A DNA stretch of 64,000 bases from VXYL01 sp963665195 (GTDB lineage: Bacteria > Pseudomonadota > Gammaproteobacteria > Pseudomonadales > Azotimanducaceae), in contig OY762070.1 in the NCBI GenBank assembly GCA_963665195.1, forward strand, positions 3,968,001-4,032,000. Reading direction: 5' to 3'. The position numbers and the translations under genes were made by a program. Under the pieces are notes generated by a model. It ran no database searches. It was not told where the DNA came from and worked only from the letters and a program-made list of their open reading frames with translations. Shown piece by piece: positions 10,983 to 20,136 of the stretch (positions are counted from its first letter, which is position 1; the number at the start of each line of letters is the position of its first letter).

Positions 10983-11453
10983 GCAGCCGCCGCGGCGCCC
11001 ACACGCCTGGGCCGCACAGAGATCGGCATGCGGGGTCGAGCTGTAGCGCAGTGGCGCCGAGACCTAAGGACGACGCTCTCCACGCGCGAGATGTGTCGGA
11101 AATGGCCATCAAATGTCAGCACCGCCGCGCCGACGCTCGCAGCCGTGGCGGCGATCCAGACATCGTTGGTCGGCAGTGGACGGCCGACAGACCGCAGGTC
11201 GTCCATGATCTCGCCGTAGATGCGTGCGATGCCTTCGTCCACGGCTATCACATCAACAACGGGTGTACTGACGAAGTCTTGGAGTTCGCGGGCGTTCGCC
11301 GCGGGTCGGCTGCCGCGAAGGAAGCCCGCCCAAAGCTCGCCGATGACGGGCACTGGCACACCGATCCGAGTGGCGGTGCGCATGAGTTCGACAGCGTGGC
11401 TGGCCGCGCCGAAAGTTGCTGTACGCCGAGGTATCCAGACAGAAACGGGTCAT
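10928..11453 (-). pseudogene. vapC: VapC-type PIN-domain toxin, frameshifted
   Basis: VapC toxins are PIN-fold ribonucleases. ATG 11453 overlaps the antitoxin stop (ATGA) and begins FCLDTSAYSNFRRGQP, a typical PIN start with its first Asp. About 21 codons in, the frame breaks at CCACGCTGTCG; from there the neighbouring frame continues VELMRTATR, VIGELWAGF, PTNDVWIAATA and VLTFDGHF, supplying the other acidic residues. Removing the extra C, or adding two bases, restores one protein. The downstream frame also overruns the expected end (about 11050) and overlaps the end of the TRAP gene. It could be a real inactivation or an assembly error. Confidence 0.75.
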
Positions 11454-11698
11454 TTCCAAAGACCTTCATCGATCACATTGAACGGCGCTTGGGCATCCTC
11501 GAACTCCCGGAACTGATCCTCGCTCCAAGTGCCCGCGAAACGCGCCAAGCCATTGTCCTGACGGTCGCACGGCAGGCCGAGGGCTTCGCGCATCAGCGTC
11601 ACCGCGGTTCGGTTCAGCGACAGCCCCCGTCGCAGCTTTTCTGCGTGCAGCGCTGCGGCGAGATCATCTGGTATGTTGCGTACCGTCTTTGCCTTCAT
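11450..11698 (-). CDS. vapB: VapB/FitA-like ribbon-helix-helix antitoxin
   Basis: This 82-residue protein should neutralise the adjacent VapC and repress its own promoter. The N-terminal 45 residues (TVRNIPDDLAAALHAEKLRR, then LSLNRTAVTLMREALGL) read as a ribbon-helix-helix DNA-binding domain; the acidic tail (WSEDQFREFEDAQAPF) resembles a toxin-wrapping segment. Its TGA overlaps the toxin ATG, the classic antitoxin-first order. A promoter lies 32 bases upstream. The gene is intact although the toxin is not. Confidence 0.8.
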   Translation of the reverse strand: MKAKTVRNIPDDLAAALHAEKLRRGLSLNRTAVTLMREALGLPCDRQDNGLARFAGTWSEDQFREFEDAQAPFNVIDEGLWK

Positions 11699-11730
11699 GG
11701 CAGTTCACCGTCGAGTGCCAATGCGGTTTC

Positions 11731-11758
11731 ATTCTATTCCGGCCCGAACTCCGTGCAA
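11731..11758 (-). promoter_or_regulatory. Candidate vapBC promoter
   Basis: The minus strand reads TTGCAC (11758-11753), a 16-base spacer and TAGAAT (11736-11731), ending 32 bases before the antitoxin ATG. Autoregulation by the antitoxin would be expected here. Confidence 0.5.
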
Positions 11759-11920
11759 ACGAATGCAGCCGACCTTGGTGGGGGCGTCTGCGGGTCGACG
11801 ACGGCGGCGCGCTTAGGCAATGCCACTGTTGAGGGCGGGCCAGGGCGGGCAATCGTTGGCGCATTCGCCGGTGATCTGTGCTAAACATCGTTGCGTCCGA
11901 GTGATGTGAGGGAGACGAAG

Positions 11921-12964
11921 ATGAAGCGCGTACTGGGCACTGCATTGCCGCTGGCCGTCGCCGCGATAGCCGTGGTCGCCCATGCCGGGCCGGAGGAGTT
12001 TCCGCGCACGGCGTCCGGCAAGCCGGACTTCTCCGGCACCTACGACATCGCCACGCTCACGCCCTACATCCGTGATCGGAAGCTCGGCGAGCAGATGCAT
12101 CTCGATGCGGAGGCGGCGGCGGAGGTGGAGGCCGGGGCCGCCAAGCGCATGGACGACGCCTACCAGCCGAGCGACCCCAACCGCAGCGCCCCGGAGAAGG
12201 GCGCCAACGTCGATGCGCGCAGCTACGACTGGTTTTGGATGGACCCCGGCACGACGATGTTCAAGATCGACGGCCAGTACCGCAGCTCCATCATCGTCGA
12301 TCCGCCCAACGGCCAGATCCCGGCGGTCTCCGAAGCGGGCAAGGCACGGCGCGCGGGTCTCAGGCAGCGCCGCTTCGGGTGGAAGAACGACGGCACGGCG
12401 TGGTGGCTGGAGACCGGCGAAGGGCCGTACGACGACCCGGAAGGCCAGTCGCTGCAGGATCGCTGCCTGTACCTCGGCCACGTCAGCGTCCCGGCACGGC
12501 CCGTGGTCTACAACAATTTCAAGGAGATCGTGCAGACCGAGAACCATGTGCTCATCACCATCGAGTGGATGCATTGGCCGCGCATCGTGCGCCTGAACAG
12601 CGAGCACCTGCCGGATGACATGCGCTCGCTCGGCGGCGATTCCATCGGCTGGTGGGAGGAGGACACGCTGGTGGTGGAGACCACCAACTTCCTCGCCAAC
12701 CCGGATGAGCCGCGCGACGGCCTGCGTGTGGTCGAACGGTTCTCGCCGCTCGATGCGAACCGGCTGCTGTACCGATTCACGGTCCACGACGACGATCTCG
12801 TCGCCCCCTATACCGGCGAGATGCCGTGGCCGAAGTCGGACTCGCCGCTCTAAGAGTACGCCTGCCACGAAGGCAACTACTCCATGGGCAATACGCTGCG
12901 CGGGGCGCGGCATCTGGAGAAGGTCTGGATCGAAGAGCACGGCGAGCCCGGCCAAGGCGACTAA
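11921..12964 (+). pseudogene. Secreted protein of unknown function interrupted by an in-frame TAA
   Basis: The ATG at 11921, preceded by GAGGGA, starts a signal peptide (cleavage near AHA-GPEEF). The 310-residue product begins its mature part with FPRTASGKPDFSGTYD, like a proteobacterial family of secreted proteins of unknown function. It stops at TAA 12851-12853, yet the same frame continues for 36 codons (EYACHEGNYSMGN, LRGARHLE) to TAA 12962-12964. In this family I recall that tail as part of the protein, reached through a tyrosine (LYEYACHEGNY). A TAT/TAC-to-TAA change would explain it. It is either a slightly truncated working protein or a young pseudogene. Confidence 0.75.
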
Positions 12965-12993
12965 AGCCACCGGCGGCGCTTGCCGTCGGCGCC

Positions 12994-14544
12994 ATGCCGG
13001 AGGCGGCGCTCATCACCCGGTGCAGCAGCGAGGCTGAACTCGGGGCCCTCGCCCGCAGCATCGTTGCCACGGACGGCGCTTCGTGCCCGACGTTGGGGGA
13101 TGCCATGCTCGGCGGCGAGGATCCTCTAGGCGACGCCTTCTGCCGTCTGCGCCGACCGGAGTTGCGGCGCAAGGCAGGTGCCGTCTATACGCCATCCGCG
13201 CTGGTGGAGGCGATGGTCGAGTGGGCAAGGGCGAACGGCGATCCGGTACGCGTCGTGGACCCCGGCGCGGGCTCCGGGCGCTTTCTGCTGGCCGCGGCGC
13301 GCGCCTTCTCGGCGGCGGAACTGGTGGCGGTCGAAACCGATCCGCTGGCCGTTCTGCTGCTCCGTGCCAACGCTGCGGCCGTCGGCTTGAAGCGACTGCG
13401 CATCGTCACCGGCGACTACCTGAAACTGCAGCTGCCAACCGTCGATGGCGCGACGCTGTACTTGGGCAATCCTCCCTATGTGCGCCATCACGACATCGCC
13501 GATGCCTTGAAGCAGTGGCTTGCGGATGCCGCGGCAAGCCTCGGCCACCGAGCGAGCCGATTGGCGGGCCTGCATGTCCACTTTCTGCTCAAGACCGCCA
13601 CCCTCGCCCGCCCCGGCGACTACGGCGCATTCGTCACCTCGGCGCAGTGGCTCGATGCAAACTACGGCACCCTCGCCCGCAAGCTGTTGCTTGAGGATCT
13701 AGGCGGCGTTGCGCTTGATGTCGTCGCAGCCTCGGCACGGCCGTTCGCCGACGCTGCCACCACCGCCGCCGTGCTCTGCTTCCGCTCCGGCGCGTGGCCC
13801 CCGGCGATACGTCTGCGCCAAGTGCGGACGTTGCAGGCTCTGGCCCCCCTCGGCAGCGGTCGACCCATGCCGCGCCGCCGACTCGAACGCGCATCGCGCT
13901 GGTCGCCCCTGCTGCGGCCGGTGTCTCGGCGACCAAGCGGTCATGTCGAACTCGGCGAGATCTGCCGCGTGCATCGGGGCCAGGTCACCGGCTGCAACGG
14001 CGTCTGGATTCGCGGGGCCTACCCCCACGACCTGCCGGAAAGCGTCCTAGCGCGAACGGTCACGCGAGCGGCGGAGTTGCTCAGGGCGGGGTGCGCCCTG
14101 CGTTCTGGCCACGCCCTGCGCCAGGTTGTCGACCTGCCGCAAGACCTCGACGCCTTGAGTATCGAGGAACGCGCCGCGGTGGAACGATTCCTCGTCTGGG
14201 CGCGGGGCCAAGGTGCGCAGCACGGCTACGTGGCGCGCCATCGGCGCGCTTGGTGGGCCGTCGGGCTGAAGCCCCCCGCGCCCATCCTCTGCAGCTACAT
14301 GGCGCGGCGCCCGCCGGCCTTCGTGCGCAATCTGTGCGCGGCCCGGCACATCAACATCGCGCACGGCCTCTACCCCAGGGAGCCGATGCCCGCCACTCGC
14401 CTAGATGCGTTGCGCGACTACCTGCAAGGGAGCGTCGGAACAGCCGATGGCCGCAGCTACGCCGGCGACCTCGCGAAGTTCGAGCCGAAGGACCTCGAAC
14501 GGGTACTCGTGCCGTCGCCGACGGCGCTCGACGCCGCCGCATGA
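12994..14544 (+). CDS. N6-adenine DNA methyltransferase (orphan, TaqI/Eco57I-like)
   Basis: This class I SAM-dependent enzyme is predicted to methylate adenine N6. SAM-binding motif I is DPGAGSGRFLL (about residue 90) and the catalytic motif IV is GNPPYVRHHD (about residue 160). The C-terminal half (ELGEICRVHRGQVTGCNGVW, then MARRPPAFVRN) resembles a TaqI-like target-recognition region. From ATG 12994 it has 516 residues; the next in-frame ATG is at MLGGEDP. No nuclease motif or partner nuclease is adjacent, so it looks like a solitary methylase. Its TGA overlaps the murJ ATG (ATGA), coupling it to an essential gene. Confidence 0.8.
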   Translation: MPEAALITRCSSEAELGALARSIVATDGASCPTLGDAMLGGEDPLGDAFCRLRRPELRRKAGAVYTPSALVEAMVEWARANGDPVRVVDPGAGSGRFLLAAARAFSAAELVAVETDPLAVLLLRANAAAVGLKRLRIVTGDYLKLQLPTVDGATLYLGNPPYVRHHDIADALKQWLADAAASLGHRASRLAGLHVHFLLKTATLARPGDYGAFVTSAQWLDANYGTLARKLLLEDLGGVALDVVAASARPFADAATTAAVLCFRSGAWPPAIRLRQVRTLQALAPLGSGRPMPRRRLERASRWSPLLRPVSRRPSGHVELGEICRVHRGQVTGCNGVWIRGAYPHDLPESVLARTVTRAAELLRAGCALRSGHALRQVVDLPQDLDALSIEERAAVERFLVWARGQGAQHGYVARHRRAWWAVGLKPPAPILCSYMARRPPAFVRNLCAARHINIAHGLYPREPMPATRLDALRDYLQGSVGTADGRSYAGDLAKFEPKDLERVLVPSPTALDAAA

Positions 14545-16115
14545 GCGACGCCATGGAGGCCCCCGCAGGGCAGGATGTGGCCAAGAAGGGCGGCGTGGTG
14601 GCCGCCATGACCGCGCTGTCGCGAGTGTCCGGGCTGCTGCGCGACATCGTTTTCGCCAACGTCCTCGGCGCGAGCGGCACGGCCGACACCTTCTACCTCG
14701 CTTTCCGCGTGCCCAACTTCTTCCGCCGCCTGTTCGCCGAGGGCGCTTTCGCGCAAGCCTTCGTGCCGGTGCTGGCGCAGTTCCGGCAACGCCAGGACCC
14801 CGCCGAGTCGCAGCGCTTCGTGGCGGCGATGGCGGGCAACCTCGGCGCCGTGCTGCTGCTGGTGACCGTGCTCGGCGTCGTCGGCGCCGCGGGCTTGGCG
14901 GCGCTTTTCATGCCCGGTTTCCTGGGCGAACCGGCCAAGTTCGCGATGGCAACGGACCTCACGCGCATCATGTTCCCGTACCTCGCCCTGATCTCGCTGG
15001 TGGCGATGGCGGGGGCGGTGCTGAACAGTGCCGGTCGCTACGCCGTCCCGGCGGCAACCCCGGTGCTGCTCAACGTGTCGCTGATTCTCGCTGCGCTTTG
15101 GGCCGCATCCACCGTCTCGCCGGGACTCGGCGATGCCGCCCATGCACTTGCCTGGGGCGTGGTCGCGGGCGGCGTCGCGCAGTTGCTGGTGCAGCTGCCC
15201 GCGCTCAGGCGTGCCGGCTATCTGGTGCTGCCGCGCCCCGACTGGCGCCATCCCGGGGCGCGGCAGGTAGGACGCCTGCTCGTCCCAGCGGCCTTCGCGG
15301 CCTCCGCCGGCCAGGTGAACGCGCTGATCGGCAGCGTGCTGGCGTCCGTCATCGAGCCGGGCAGCGCATCGTGGCTCTACTACGCCGACCGGCTCATGGA
15401 ACTGCCGATCGGCATTGTCGCGATCGCCCTCGGCACCGTGCTGCTGCCGAACCTGTCGCGGTTGCACGAAGCCGGCGACGCCAAGCGCTTCGACGCCACC
15501 CTCGATTGGGGCATCCGCATGGGGCTGCTGCTCGGCGTCCCGGCCGCCGCTGCCCTCGCCGTGCTCGCTTATCCGCTGGTGGCGACCATCTTCCTGCACG
15601 GCGAGATGCAGCCCCGCGACGCGACCATGACCGTGCAGGCGCTCATCGCCTTCGCCATCGGCCTAGTGCCGCTGGTGCTGGTGAAGATCGCCGCGCCCGG
15701 CTACTTCGCGCAGCAAGATACGCGCACGCCATTCCGCTTCGCGGTCGCTGCCGTGGCGGTGAACGTGATCCTCAGCCTCGCCACCTTCCGCTGGCTGGGC
15801 CATGTGGGTCTCGCCCTGGCGACCAGCGCCGCCGCGTTCGTCAACGCCGGGCTGCTGCTCGGCGGCCTGATCGCGTCCGGACACTATCGCCCGGGGCGCC
15901 CGCTGGTGCGCATGAGCTTGGTGGTGGCCGTCGCGACGGCTGCAATGGCGTTGATTCTGGCCCTGCTCGTGCCGGGCGAGTCGTATTGGCTGGAGGCGCC
16001 CTTGCCGACGCGGATCGGCACGCTGGCGGTAGCGGTGCTCGGCGGACTTGCCCTCTACGCGGCGGCCATCGTGGCACTGGGCGTTCGACCGCGGGAACTG
16101 CGCCACAGGGCGTAG
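14541..16115 (+). CDS. murJ: Lipid II flippase MurJ
   Basis: MurJ moves lipid II across the inner membrane for peptidoglycan synthesis. The 524-residue protein has the MATE/MVF-like layout of about 14 membrane helices and the diagnostic N-terminal region ALSRVSGLLRDIVFANVLGA, ADTFYLAFRVPNFFRRLFAEGAF and FVPVLA. The start ATG 14541 overlaps the preceding methyltransferase stop. It is followed 53 bp later by ribF, the usual gammaproteobacterial neighbour. The Arg residues of the central cavity lie in the conserved N-terminal segments quoted. Confidence 0.95.
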   Translation: MSDAMEAPAGQDVAKKGGVVAAMTALSRVSGLLRDIVFANVLGASGTADTFYLAFRVPNFFRRLFAEGAFAQAFVPVLAQFRQRQDPAESQRFVAAMAGNLGAVLLLVTVLGVVGAAGLAALFMPGFLGEPAKFAMATDLTRIMFPYLALISLVAMAGAVLNSAGRYAVPAATPVLLNVSLILAALWAASTVSPGLGDAAHALAWGVVAGGVAQLLVQLPALRRAGYLVLPRPDWRHPGARQVGRLLVPAAFAASAGQVNALIGSVLASVIEPGSASWLYYADRLMELPIGIVAIALGTVLLPNLSRLHEAGDAKRFDATLDWGIRMGLLLGVPAAAALAVLAYPLVATIFLHGEMQPRDATMTVQALIAFAIGLVPLVLVKIAAPGYFAQQDTRTPFRFAVAAVAVNVILSLATFRWLGHVGLALATSAAAFVNAGLLLGGLIASGHYRPGRPLVRMSLVVAVATAAMALILALLVPGESYWLEAPLPTRIGTLAVAVLGGLALYAAAIVALGVRPRELRHRA

Positions 16116-16168
16116 GCTCGCCCGGTGTTACTCTTCGCGCGCGCCCCGCGAGGAACGGACCGCTCGAC

Positions 16169-17119
16169 ATGGAGATCATCCGCGGCCTGCACAACATCCG
16201 GCCCCGCCATGCGGGCTGCGTGGCCACCATCGGCACCTTCGACGGCGTGCATCACGGGCATCAGATGCTGCTCGCGCATCTGAAGGCGAAGAGCGAGGAG
16301 TTGGATGCGCCGAGCGTGCTGGTGACGTTCGAGCCGCAGCCGCGCGAGTACTTCCAGCGCACGCCGGTGCCGGCGCGTCTGACCCGGTTTCGGGAGAAGG
16401 TCCACATCCTGCGCGCCACCGGCATCGACCGCGTACTGTGCATCCCGTTCAACGAGCGCACGCGGCTGATCCCTGCCAGCGAGGTCATCGAGCGCTTCCT
16501 AGTGGAGATGCTCGGCGTGCGCTATCTGGTGGTCGGCGACGACTTCCAGTTCGGCAAGGACAGGGAAGGCAACTATGCGACGCTGAAGAGAGCCGGGGAC
16601 CGCTTCGGCTTCGGCGTCAGCCACATGGGCACCCTCACGTTCGACCATGAGAGGGTCAGCAGCACGCGCATTCGGGAAGCGCTCGCGGGCGGCGACTTCG
16701 CGCTGGCCGAGAAGCTGCTCGGCCGTCCGTACTTCATGATGGGCCGCGTCATCTACGGGCGCCAGCTCGGTCGCACCATCGGGATTCCGACGGTGAATAT
16801 CCGCTTGCAGCGCTACAAGGCGGCGCTCGGCGGGGTCTTCGCGGCGACGGTCGACGGTCTCGGACCCACCCGCCGCGGTGCCGCCAACATCGGCGTCCGG
16901 CCCACCGTGGAGGCGGACGGCAGCCCGGAGCCGCTGCTCGAAGTCCACATCCTGGATTTCGACGAGGAGGTTTACGGGCGGCTGCTGACGGTGACGCTGA
17001 AGTGGAAGATTCGCGACGAACGCTGGTTCGACTCCATCGACGCGATGAAGGTCGAGATTGATCGCGACATCGACAAGACCCGGCGCTTCTTCGACCGGCA
17101 CCCGCCGCTCGCCGCGTGA
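16169..17119 (+). CDS. ribF: Bifunctional riboflavin kinase / FAD synthetase RibF
   Basis: RibF phosphorylates riboflavin to FMN and adenylates it to FAD. The 316-residue protein has the N-terminal adenylyltransferase domain (GTFDGVHHGHQ, later SSTRIREAL) and the C-terminal kinase domain (GRQLGRTIGIPTVNI, GVRPT, then LEVHILDFDEEVYG). Start ATG 16169 is chosen because MEIIRGLHNIR matches the family start; AGGAA lies 13 bases upstream. Its TGA overlaps the lspA GTG start. In most gammaproteobacteria ileS sits between ribF and lspA; here it is absent. Confidence 0.96.
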   Translation: MEIIRGLHNIRPRHAGCVATIGTFDGVHHGHQMLLAHLKAKSEELDAPSVLVTFEPQPREYFQRTPVPARLTRFREKVHILRATGIDRVLCIPFNERTRLIPASEVIERFLVEMLGVRYLVVGDDFQFGKDREGNYATLKRAGDRFGFGVSHMGTLTFDHERVSSTRIREALAGGDFALAEKLLGRPYFMMGRVIYGRQLGRTIGIPTVNIRLQRYKAALGGVFAATVDGLGPTRRGAANIGVRPTVEADGSPEPLLEVHILDFDEEVYGRLLTVTLKWKIRDERWFDSIDAMKVEIDRDIDKTRRFFDRHPPLAA

Positions 17120-17583
17120 TCCGCTACTACGCTCTCGCCGCTGGCATCCTGGGCCTCGATCAGGCGACTAAGCACCTGGCCCTGTCGACGCTGCAACCGG
17201 GGTACTCGGTCGACGTGCTGCCGTTCCTCTCGTGGACGCTCGCCTTCAACACCGGCGCCGCGTTCAGCATGTTCCAAGGCGCCGGCGGCGCGATCGCCGT
17301 GATCGCCGTTTGCGTCTCCGGCTACCTCGCCTACGCAATCTGGAAGCTGCGCGAGACCTGGTTCGAGGGCGTCTGCTACGCCTTCGTACTGGCCGGCGCG
17401 CTCGGCAATCTGGCGGATCGGGCGCAGCATGGGCATGTGGTGGACTTCGTCCACGTCCACTACGGCTGGTTCAACTTCCCGGTGTTCAATGTGGCGGACA
17501 GCGCGATCACGCTCGGCGCTGCGGGCTGGATCTGGCTGCTGCTGGTGGACATGCGCCGCCGCCGCGCAACGCCCGAGTCGTGA
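17116..17583 (+). CDS. lspA: Prolipoprotein signal peptidase LspA
   Basis: LspA is the inner-membrane aspartyl protease that removes signal peptides from diacylated prolipoproteins. The 155-residue protein shows four membrane spans and the conserved blocks DQATK, NTGAAFS, GNLADR...VVDFV and FNVADSAI; the two catalytic aspartates lie in VVDFV and VADSA. The start is GTG 17116, inside the ribF stop (GTGA). Substrates in this window include LptE, the TRAP receptor and the carboxylesterase lipoprotein. Confidence 0.96.
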   Translation: MIRYYALAAGILGLDQATKHLALSTLQPGYSVDVLPFLSWTLAFNTGAAFSMFQGAGGAIAVIAVCVSGYLAYAIWKLRETWFEGVCYAFVLAGALGNLADRAQHGHVVDFVHVHYGWFNFPVFNVADSAITLGAAGWIWLLLVDMRRRRATPES

Positions 17584-18041
17584 GCGCCGTCATCGCCCGC
17601 GAGGGCGCGAACGCCATTGGCCCCGGCAGCCGCGTGACGCTGCACTTCGCCATCGGGCTCGCGAGCGGCGAGGAGGTGGACACCACGCGGCGCTCCCGTC
17701 CGGCGACGTTAACCATCGGCGACGGCAACCTGCCGCCCGGCTTCGAGAAGGCGCTCTTCGGTCTGCGCCCGGGCGACGACGAGCGCATCCGGATCGCCCC
17801 GGAAGACGGCTTCGGCCCGCGCCGTTCTGAGAACGTCCGCACCATGCGGCGCACGGACTTCCCGGAAGCCGAAACCTTGGAACCTGGCGCGATGATCGCC
17901 TTCGACGGACCAGGCGGCGAACTGCCCGGAGTGGTCGTTGCCGTCTCAGAGGGGGCCGTCGAGGTGGACTTCAACCATCCGCTGGCGGGCCGCGAGCTGA
18001 TCTTCGACGTGACGATCCTGCGCGTCGCGCCCGGCGATTGA
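17580..18041 (+). CDS. fkpB: FKBP-type peptidyl-prolyl isomerase FkpB (SlpA)
   Basis: This is a small cytoplasmic SlyD-like prolyl isomerase and chaperone of 153 residues. The N-terminal FKBP half reads SRVTLHFAIGLASGEEVDTT, then GDGNLPPGFEKALFGLRPGD; an insert-in-flap domain (about residues 80-130) and the closing FNHPLAGRELIFDV are diagnostic. The GTG start overlaps the lspA stop. The lspA-fkpB order is conserved in gammaproteobacteria, but ispH, usually next, does not follow. Confidence 0.92.
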   Translation: MSAVIAREGANAIGPGSRVTLHFAIGLASGEEVDTTRRSRPATLTIGDGNLPPGFEKALFGLRPGDDERIRIAPEDGFGPRRSENVRTMRRTDFPEAETLEPGAMIAFDGPGGELPGVVVAVSEGAVEVDFNHPLAGRELIFDVTILRVAPGD

Positions 18042-18209
18042 CGACGCCCGGCGAGTGCCCCACCATTCGCACCATGCTGCTGCAAACGCCCCATAGCCAT
18101 CCCGGTGCCTCGCGTTCGCTCGGCCCCGGGCCCGCCTCCGGCCCAGCCCTGCCGACCTCGCATGCAATCGGCGCCGCCGGTCGCTTCGCTCCTCTTGGCG
18201 CCTGATTCC

Positions 18210-18674
18210 ATGCAAGGCTGGGATCGCAAGGAGCTGTGGAATCTGGCGGCCGTCGCTTGGGCGGCGCTGCTCGGCTGCGGCGCACTGATCCTGGAGCATG
18301 GCTTCGGCCAGATGCCCTGCGCGCTGTGCATCAATCAGCGCGCGTGGGCCCTGCTGGCCGGGCTGTTCGTGCTCGCCGGCTTCGCGCACGGCCCGCGCCT
18401 CGGCATCTATCCGCTGCTGGCCGTGCTGGCATCCGCCATCGGCGGCGCGTTCTCGATCCGCCACCTGTATCTCATCTGGCGCCCGGAGACGGTCGAAGGC
18501 TGCGGCGTGGACTTCGAGTACATGGTGGACGTCTTCCCGCTGCTCGAAGTCCTGCAGCACATGACGGTTGGCACCGGCGATTGCGCCGAGCAGGACATCG
18601 CCATCCCCGCGATGGCCTTGGTCGGCTTCGCCGGGATGATCGCCCTATGTGTGATCTATTGGCGGCAGCGCTAG
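18210..18674 (+). CDS. dsbB: Disulfide bond formation protein DsbB
   Basis: DsbB reoxidises periplasmic DsbA and passes electrons to quinones. The 154-residue product has four hydrophobic helices, the quinone-side CxxC in MPCALCINQRAW and a second periplasmic cysteine pair (EGCGVDF and GTGDCAEQ). The start ATG 18210 (MQGWDRKELWN) places the N-terminus just before helix 1; the frame stays open to 18105 and ATG 18162 is an alternative. DsbA is not in the window. Confidence 0.9.
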   Translation: MQGWDRKELWNLAAVAWAALLGCGALILEHGFGQMPCALCINQRAWALLAGLFVLAGFAHGPRLGIYPLLAVLASAIGGAFSIRHLYLIWRPETVEGCGVDFEYMVDVFPLLEVLQHMTVGTGDCAEQDIAIPAMALVGFAGMIALCVIYWRQR

Positions 18675-18958
18675 CCCGGCGGCTCCGAGACGTTGAAACA
18701 TGGCACGCGGGTGAGGAACGGTCAGGTGCTCGCCGACGTGATGATGCCGCCGCCAAGACAAGCCCCCATGGTGCGCTGCTTGGTGCGAGACAACGTACCG
18801 CATTTGAGAGCGTACCTGGGTCGTGTCGACTGGAGCGGTCCTATCCACCTCTGACCGGCAGAGGTTCCTGCGGTCCGCCAGGCCGTTTGGGGTGCGTCTC
18901 GGCGCGAGAGCGTTCGTTGGCCTAGTCGCAACTAGAGCGTTCCGCGCAACCATGCGGA

Positions 18959-20032
18959 TTAGGGATCTAGCTCCTCTTGCACCATCAAGCCAGGATGGCG
19001 ACGCAGTACCTCGGCATAGATGGGGTTGGCCATGCGCAAAGCGGCGTCTCGACTCGCCAAGCCTAGGCCCCGCACGTAGTCGATGTCGCCATCTTCGGAC
19101 CGCCACCGTCCTTCGTCTCGGCTGAGCGGCCCGATTGCCTCTCGGGCACGGCCGAGACTGTCAGCCACCTGACGATGCAGCGCGGCTCGTTGCGTCGCGA
19201 TGACCCGCTCTTTGGCCTTCTGGATCGTCGCTTCGTTCACGATGCCATCCGAGACCTGCCCGCTTACGCCCCGGAAGCACGCTTCGTGCGCCAGCGCGTT
19301 CACAAGCCAAGGCTGGCCTTGCGTTAGTGCCCAGATGAGCCGTAACGCAGCCGTTGAGAACGCCTGATCTGTCTCACGAGTATGTTGCGCAAGCAGTTTC
19401 ACCACTTGAGCCTCCGAGAAGTCGTCGAGATACAACGACTCCGAGACGAAGTTGAACGGGGTTCCGGTAGCGACCGAGTGCATGCTGACATCACGCATCC
19501 CGCACAGGACGATGCTATGGGGGAATCTATCGGGTCTGCGAACGTGGCCTGCGCGCAATTGCCACATGATGGACTGCAGGCTGCGGCTGGGAAGGGCATC
19601 CAGATCATCGAGGATTAGCACCAAAGGTTCGGGATCCGCTTCAGCCCAGCGCACCAGTACTTCGCCGAACGCGCTCGCGCCGAACTCGGCAAAGAGCTGC
19701 GGCCACGCGCTTGGCAGGAAGGGGTCGCGGAGCGTCTCCCGAGCCCAGGAGGCCAGCTGAGCGAGAATCGCCCGCGTCGCCTCTTGGATGTCGTCTCCCG
19801 CTGCCTGCGCGGCTTCCACGCTCGCATAGACGCAGCGGTAGTCGCCACCGTTCAGGAGGTCCCGCAAAGCCAGCAGGGTCGAAGTCTTGCCGGTCTGCCG
19901 CGGCGCGTGCAGGACGAAGTACTTCTGCTCCCGCACGAGGTCCAGGACCTCGTCGAGATCCAGGCGATCAAGCGGCGCAATGCAGTAGTGCCGCGAAGGG
20001 ACGACCGGGCCCGCGGTGTTGAAGGAGCGCAT
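18959..20032 (-). CDS. AAA-like ATPase (AAA_35 type), accessory
   Basis: This 357-residue P-loop ATPase has no recognised pathway. The N-terminus FNTAGPV, HYCIAPLDRLDLDEV and KYFVLHAPRQTGKTSTL (Walker A) match the AAA-like family often annotated AAA_35. Walker B is VLILDDLDALP (about residue 145) and a sensor-like CGMRDV follows. The C-terminal part is helical and ends without a clear nuclease motif. It stands alone on the minus strand with no partner reading the same way nearby. Relatives occur in variable genome regions, but a defence role would be a guess. Confidence 0.7.
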   Translation of the reverse strand: MRSFNTAGPVVPSRHYCIAPLDRLDLDEVLDLVREQKYFVLHAPRQTGKTSTLLALRDLLNGGDYRCVYASVEAAQAAGDDIQEATRAILAQLASWARETLRDPFLPSAWPQLFAEFGASAFGEVLVRWAEADPEPLVLILDDLDALPSRSLQSIMWQLRAGHVRRPDRFPHSIVLCGMRDVSMHSVATGTPFNFVSESLYLDDFSEAQVVKLLAQHTRETDQAFSTAALRLIWALTQGQPWLVNALAHEACFRGVSGQVSDGIVNEATIQKAKERVIATQRAALHRQVADSLGRAREAIGPLSRDEGRWRSEDGDIDYVRGLGLASRDAALRMANPIYAEVLRRHPGLMVQEELDP

Positions 20033-20136
20033 CGACGTGTCTGCGCCTAGCTCGGCAACGAAAGGCGATCATACGCGCATGGCCCGACGCGAACCCGGTG
20101 GCCGCGCCGGGCAGGCCTGGCTATGACGACGCCCCA

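Noticed and set aside
11380..11400. Programmed frameshift in vapC
   Set aside because: No slippery heptamer or downstream stem is evident at the break; indel or sequencing error is simpler.
12851..12853. Recoding (selenocysteine or pyrrolysine) at the in-frame stop
   Set aside because: The codon is TAA, not TGA or TAG, so known recoding does not apply.
18675..18958. Possible small gene after dsbB
   Set aside because: Frames here are short or overlap the AAA ATPase end and show no conserved text.
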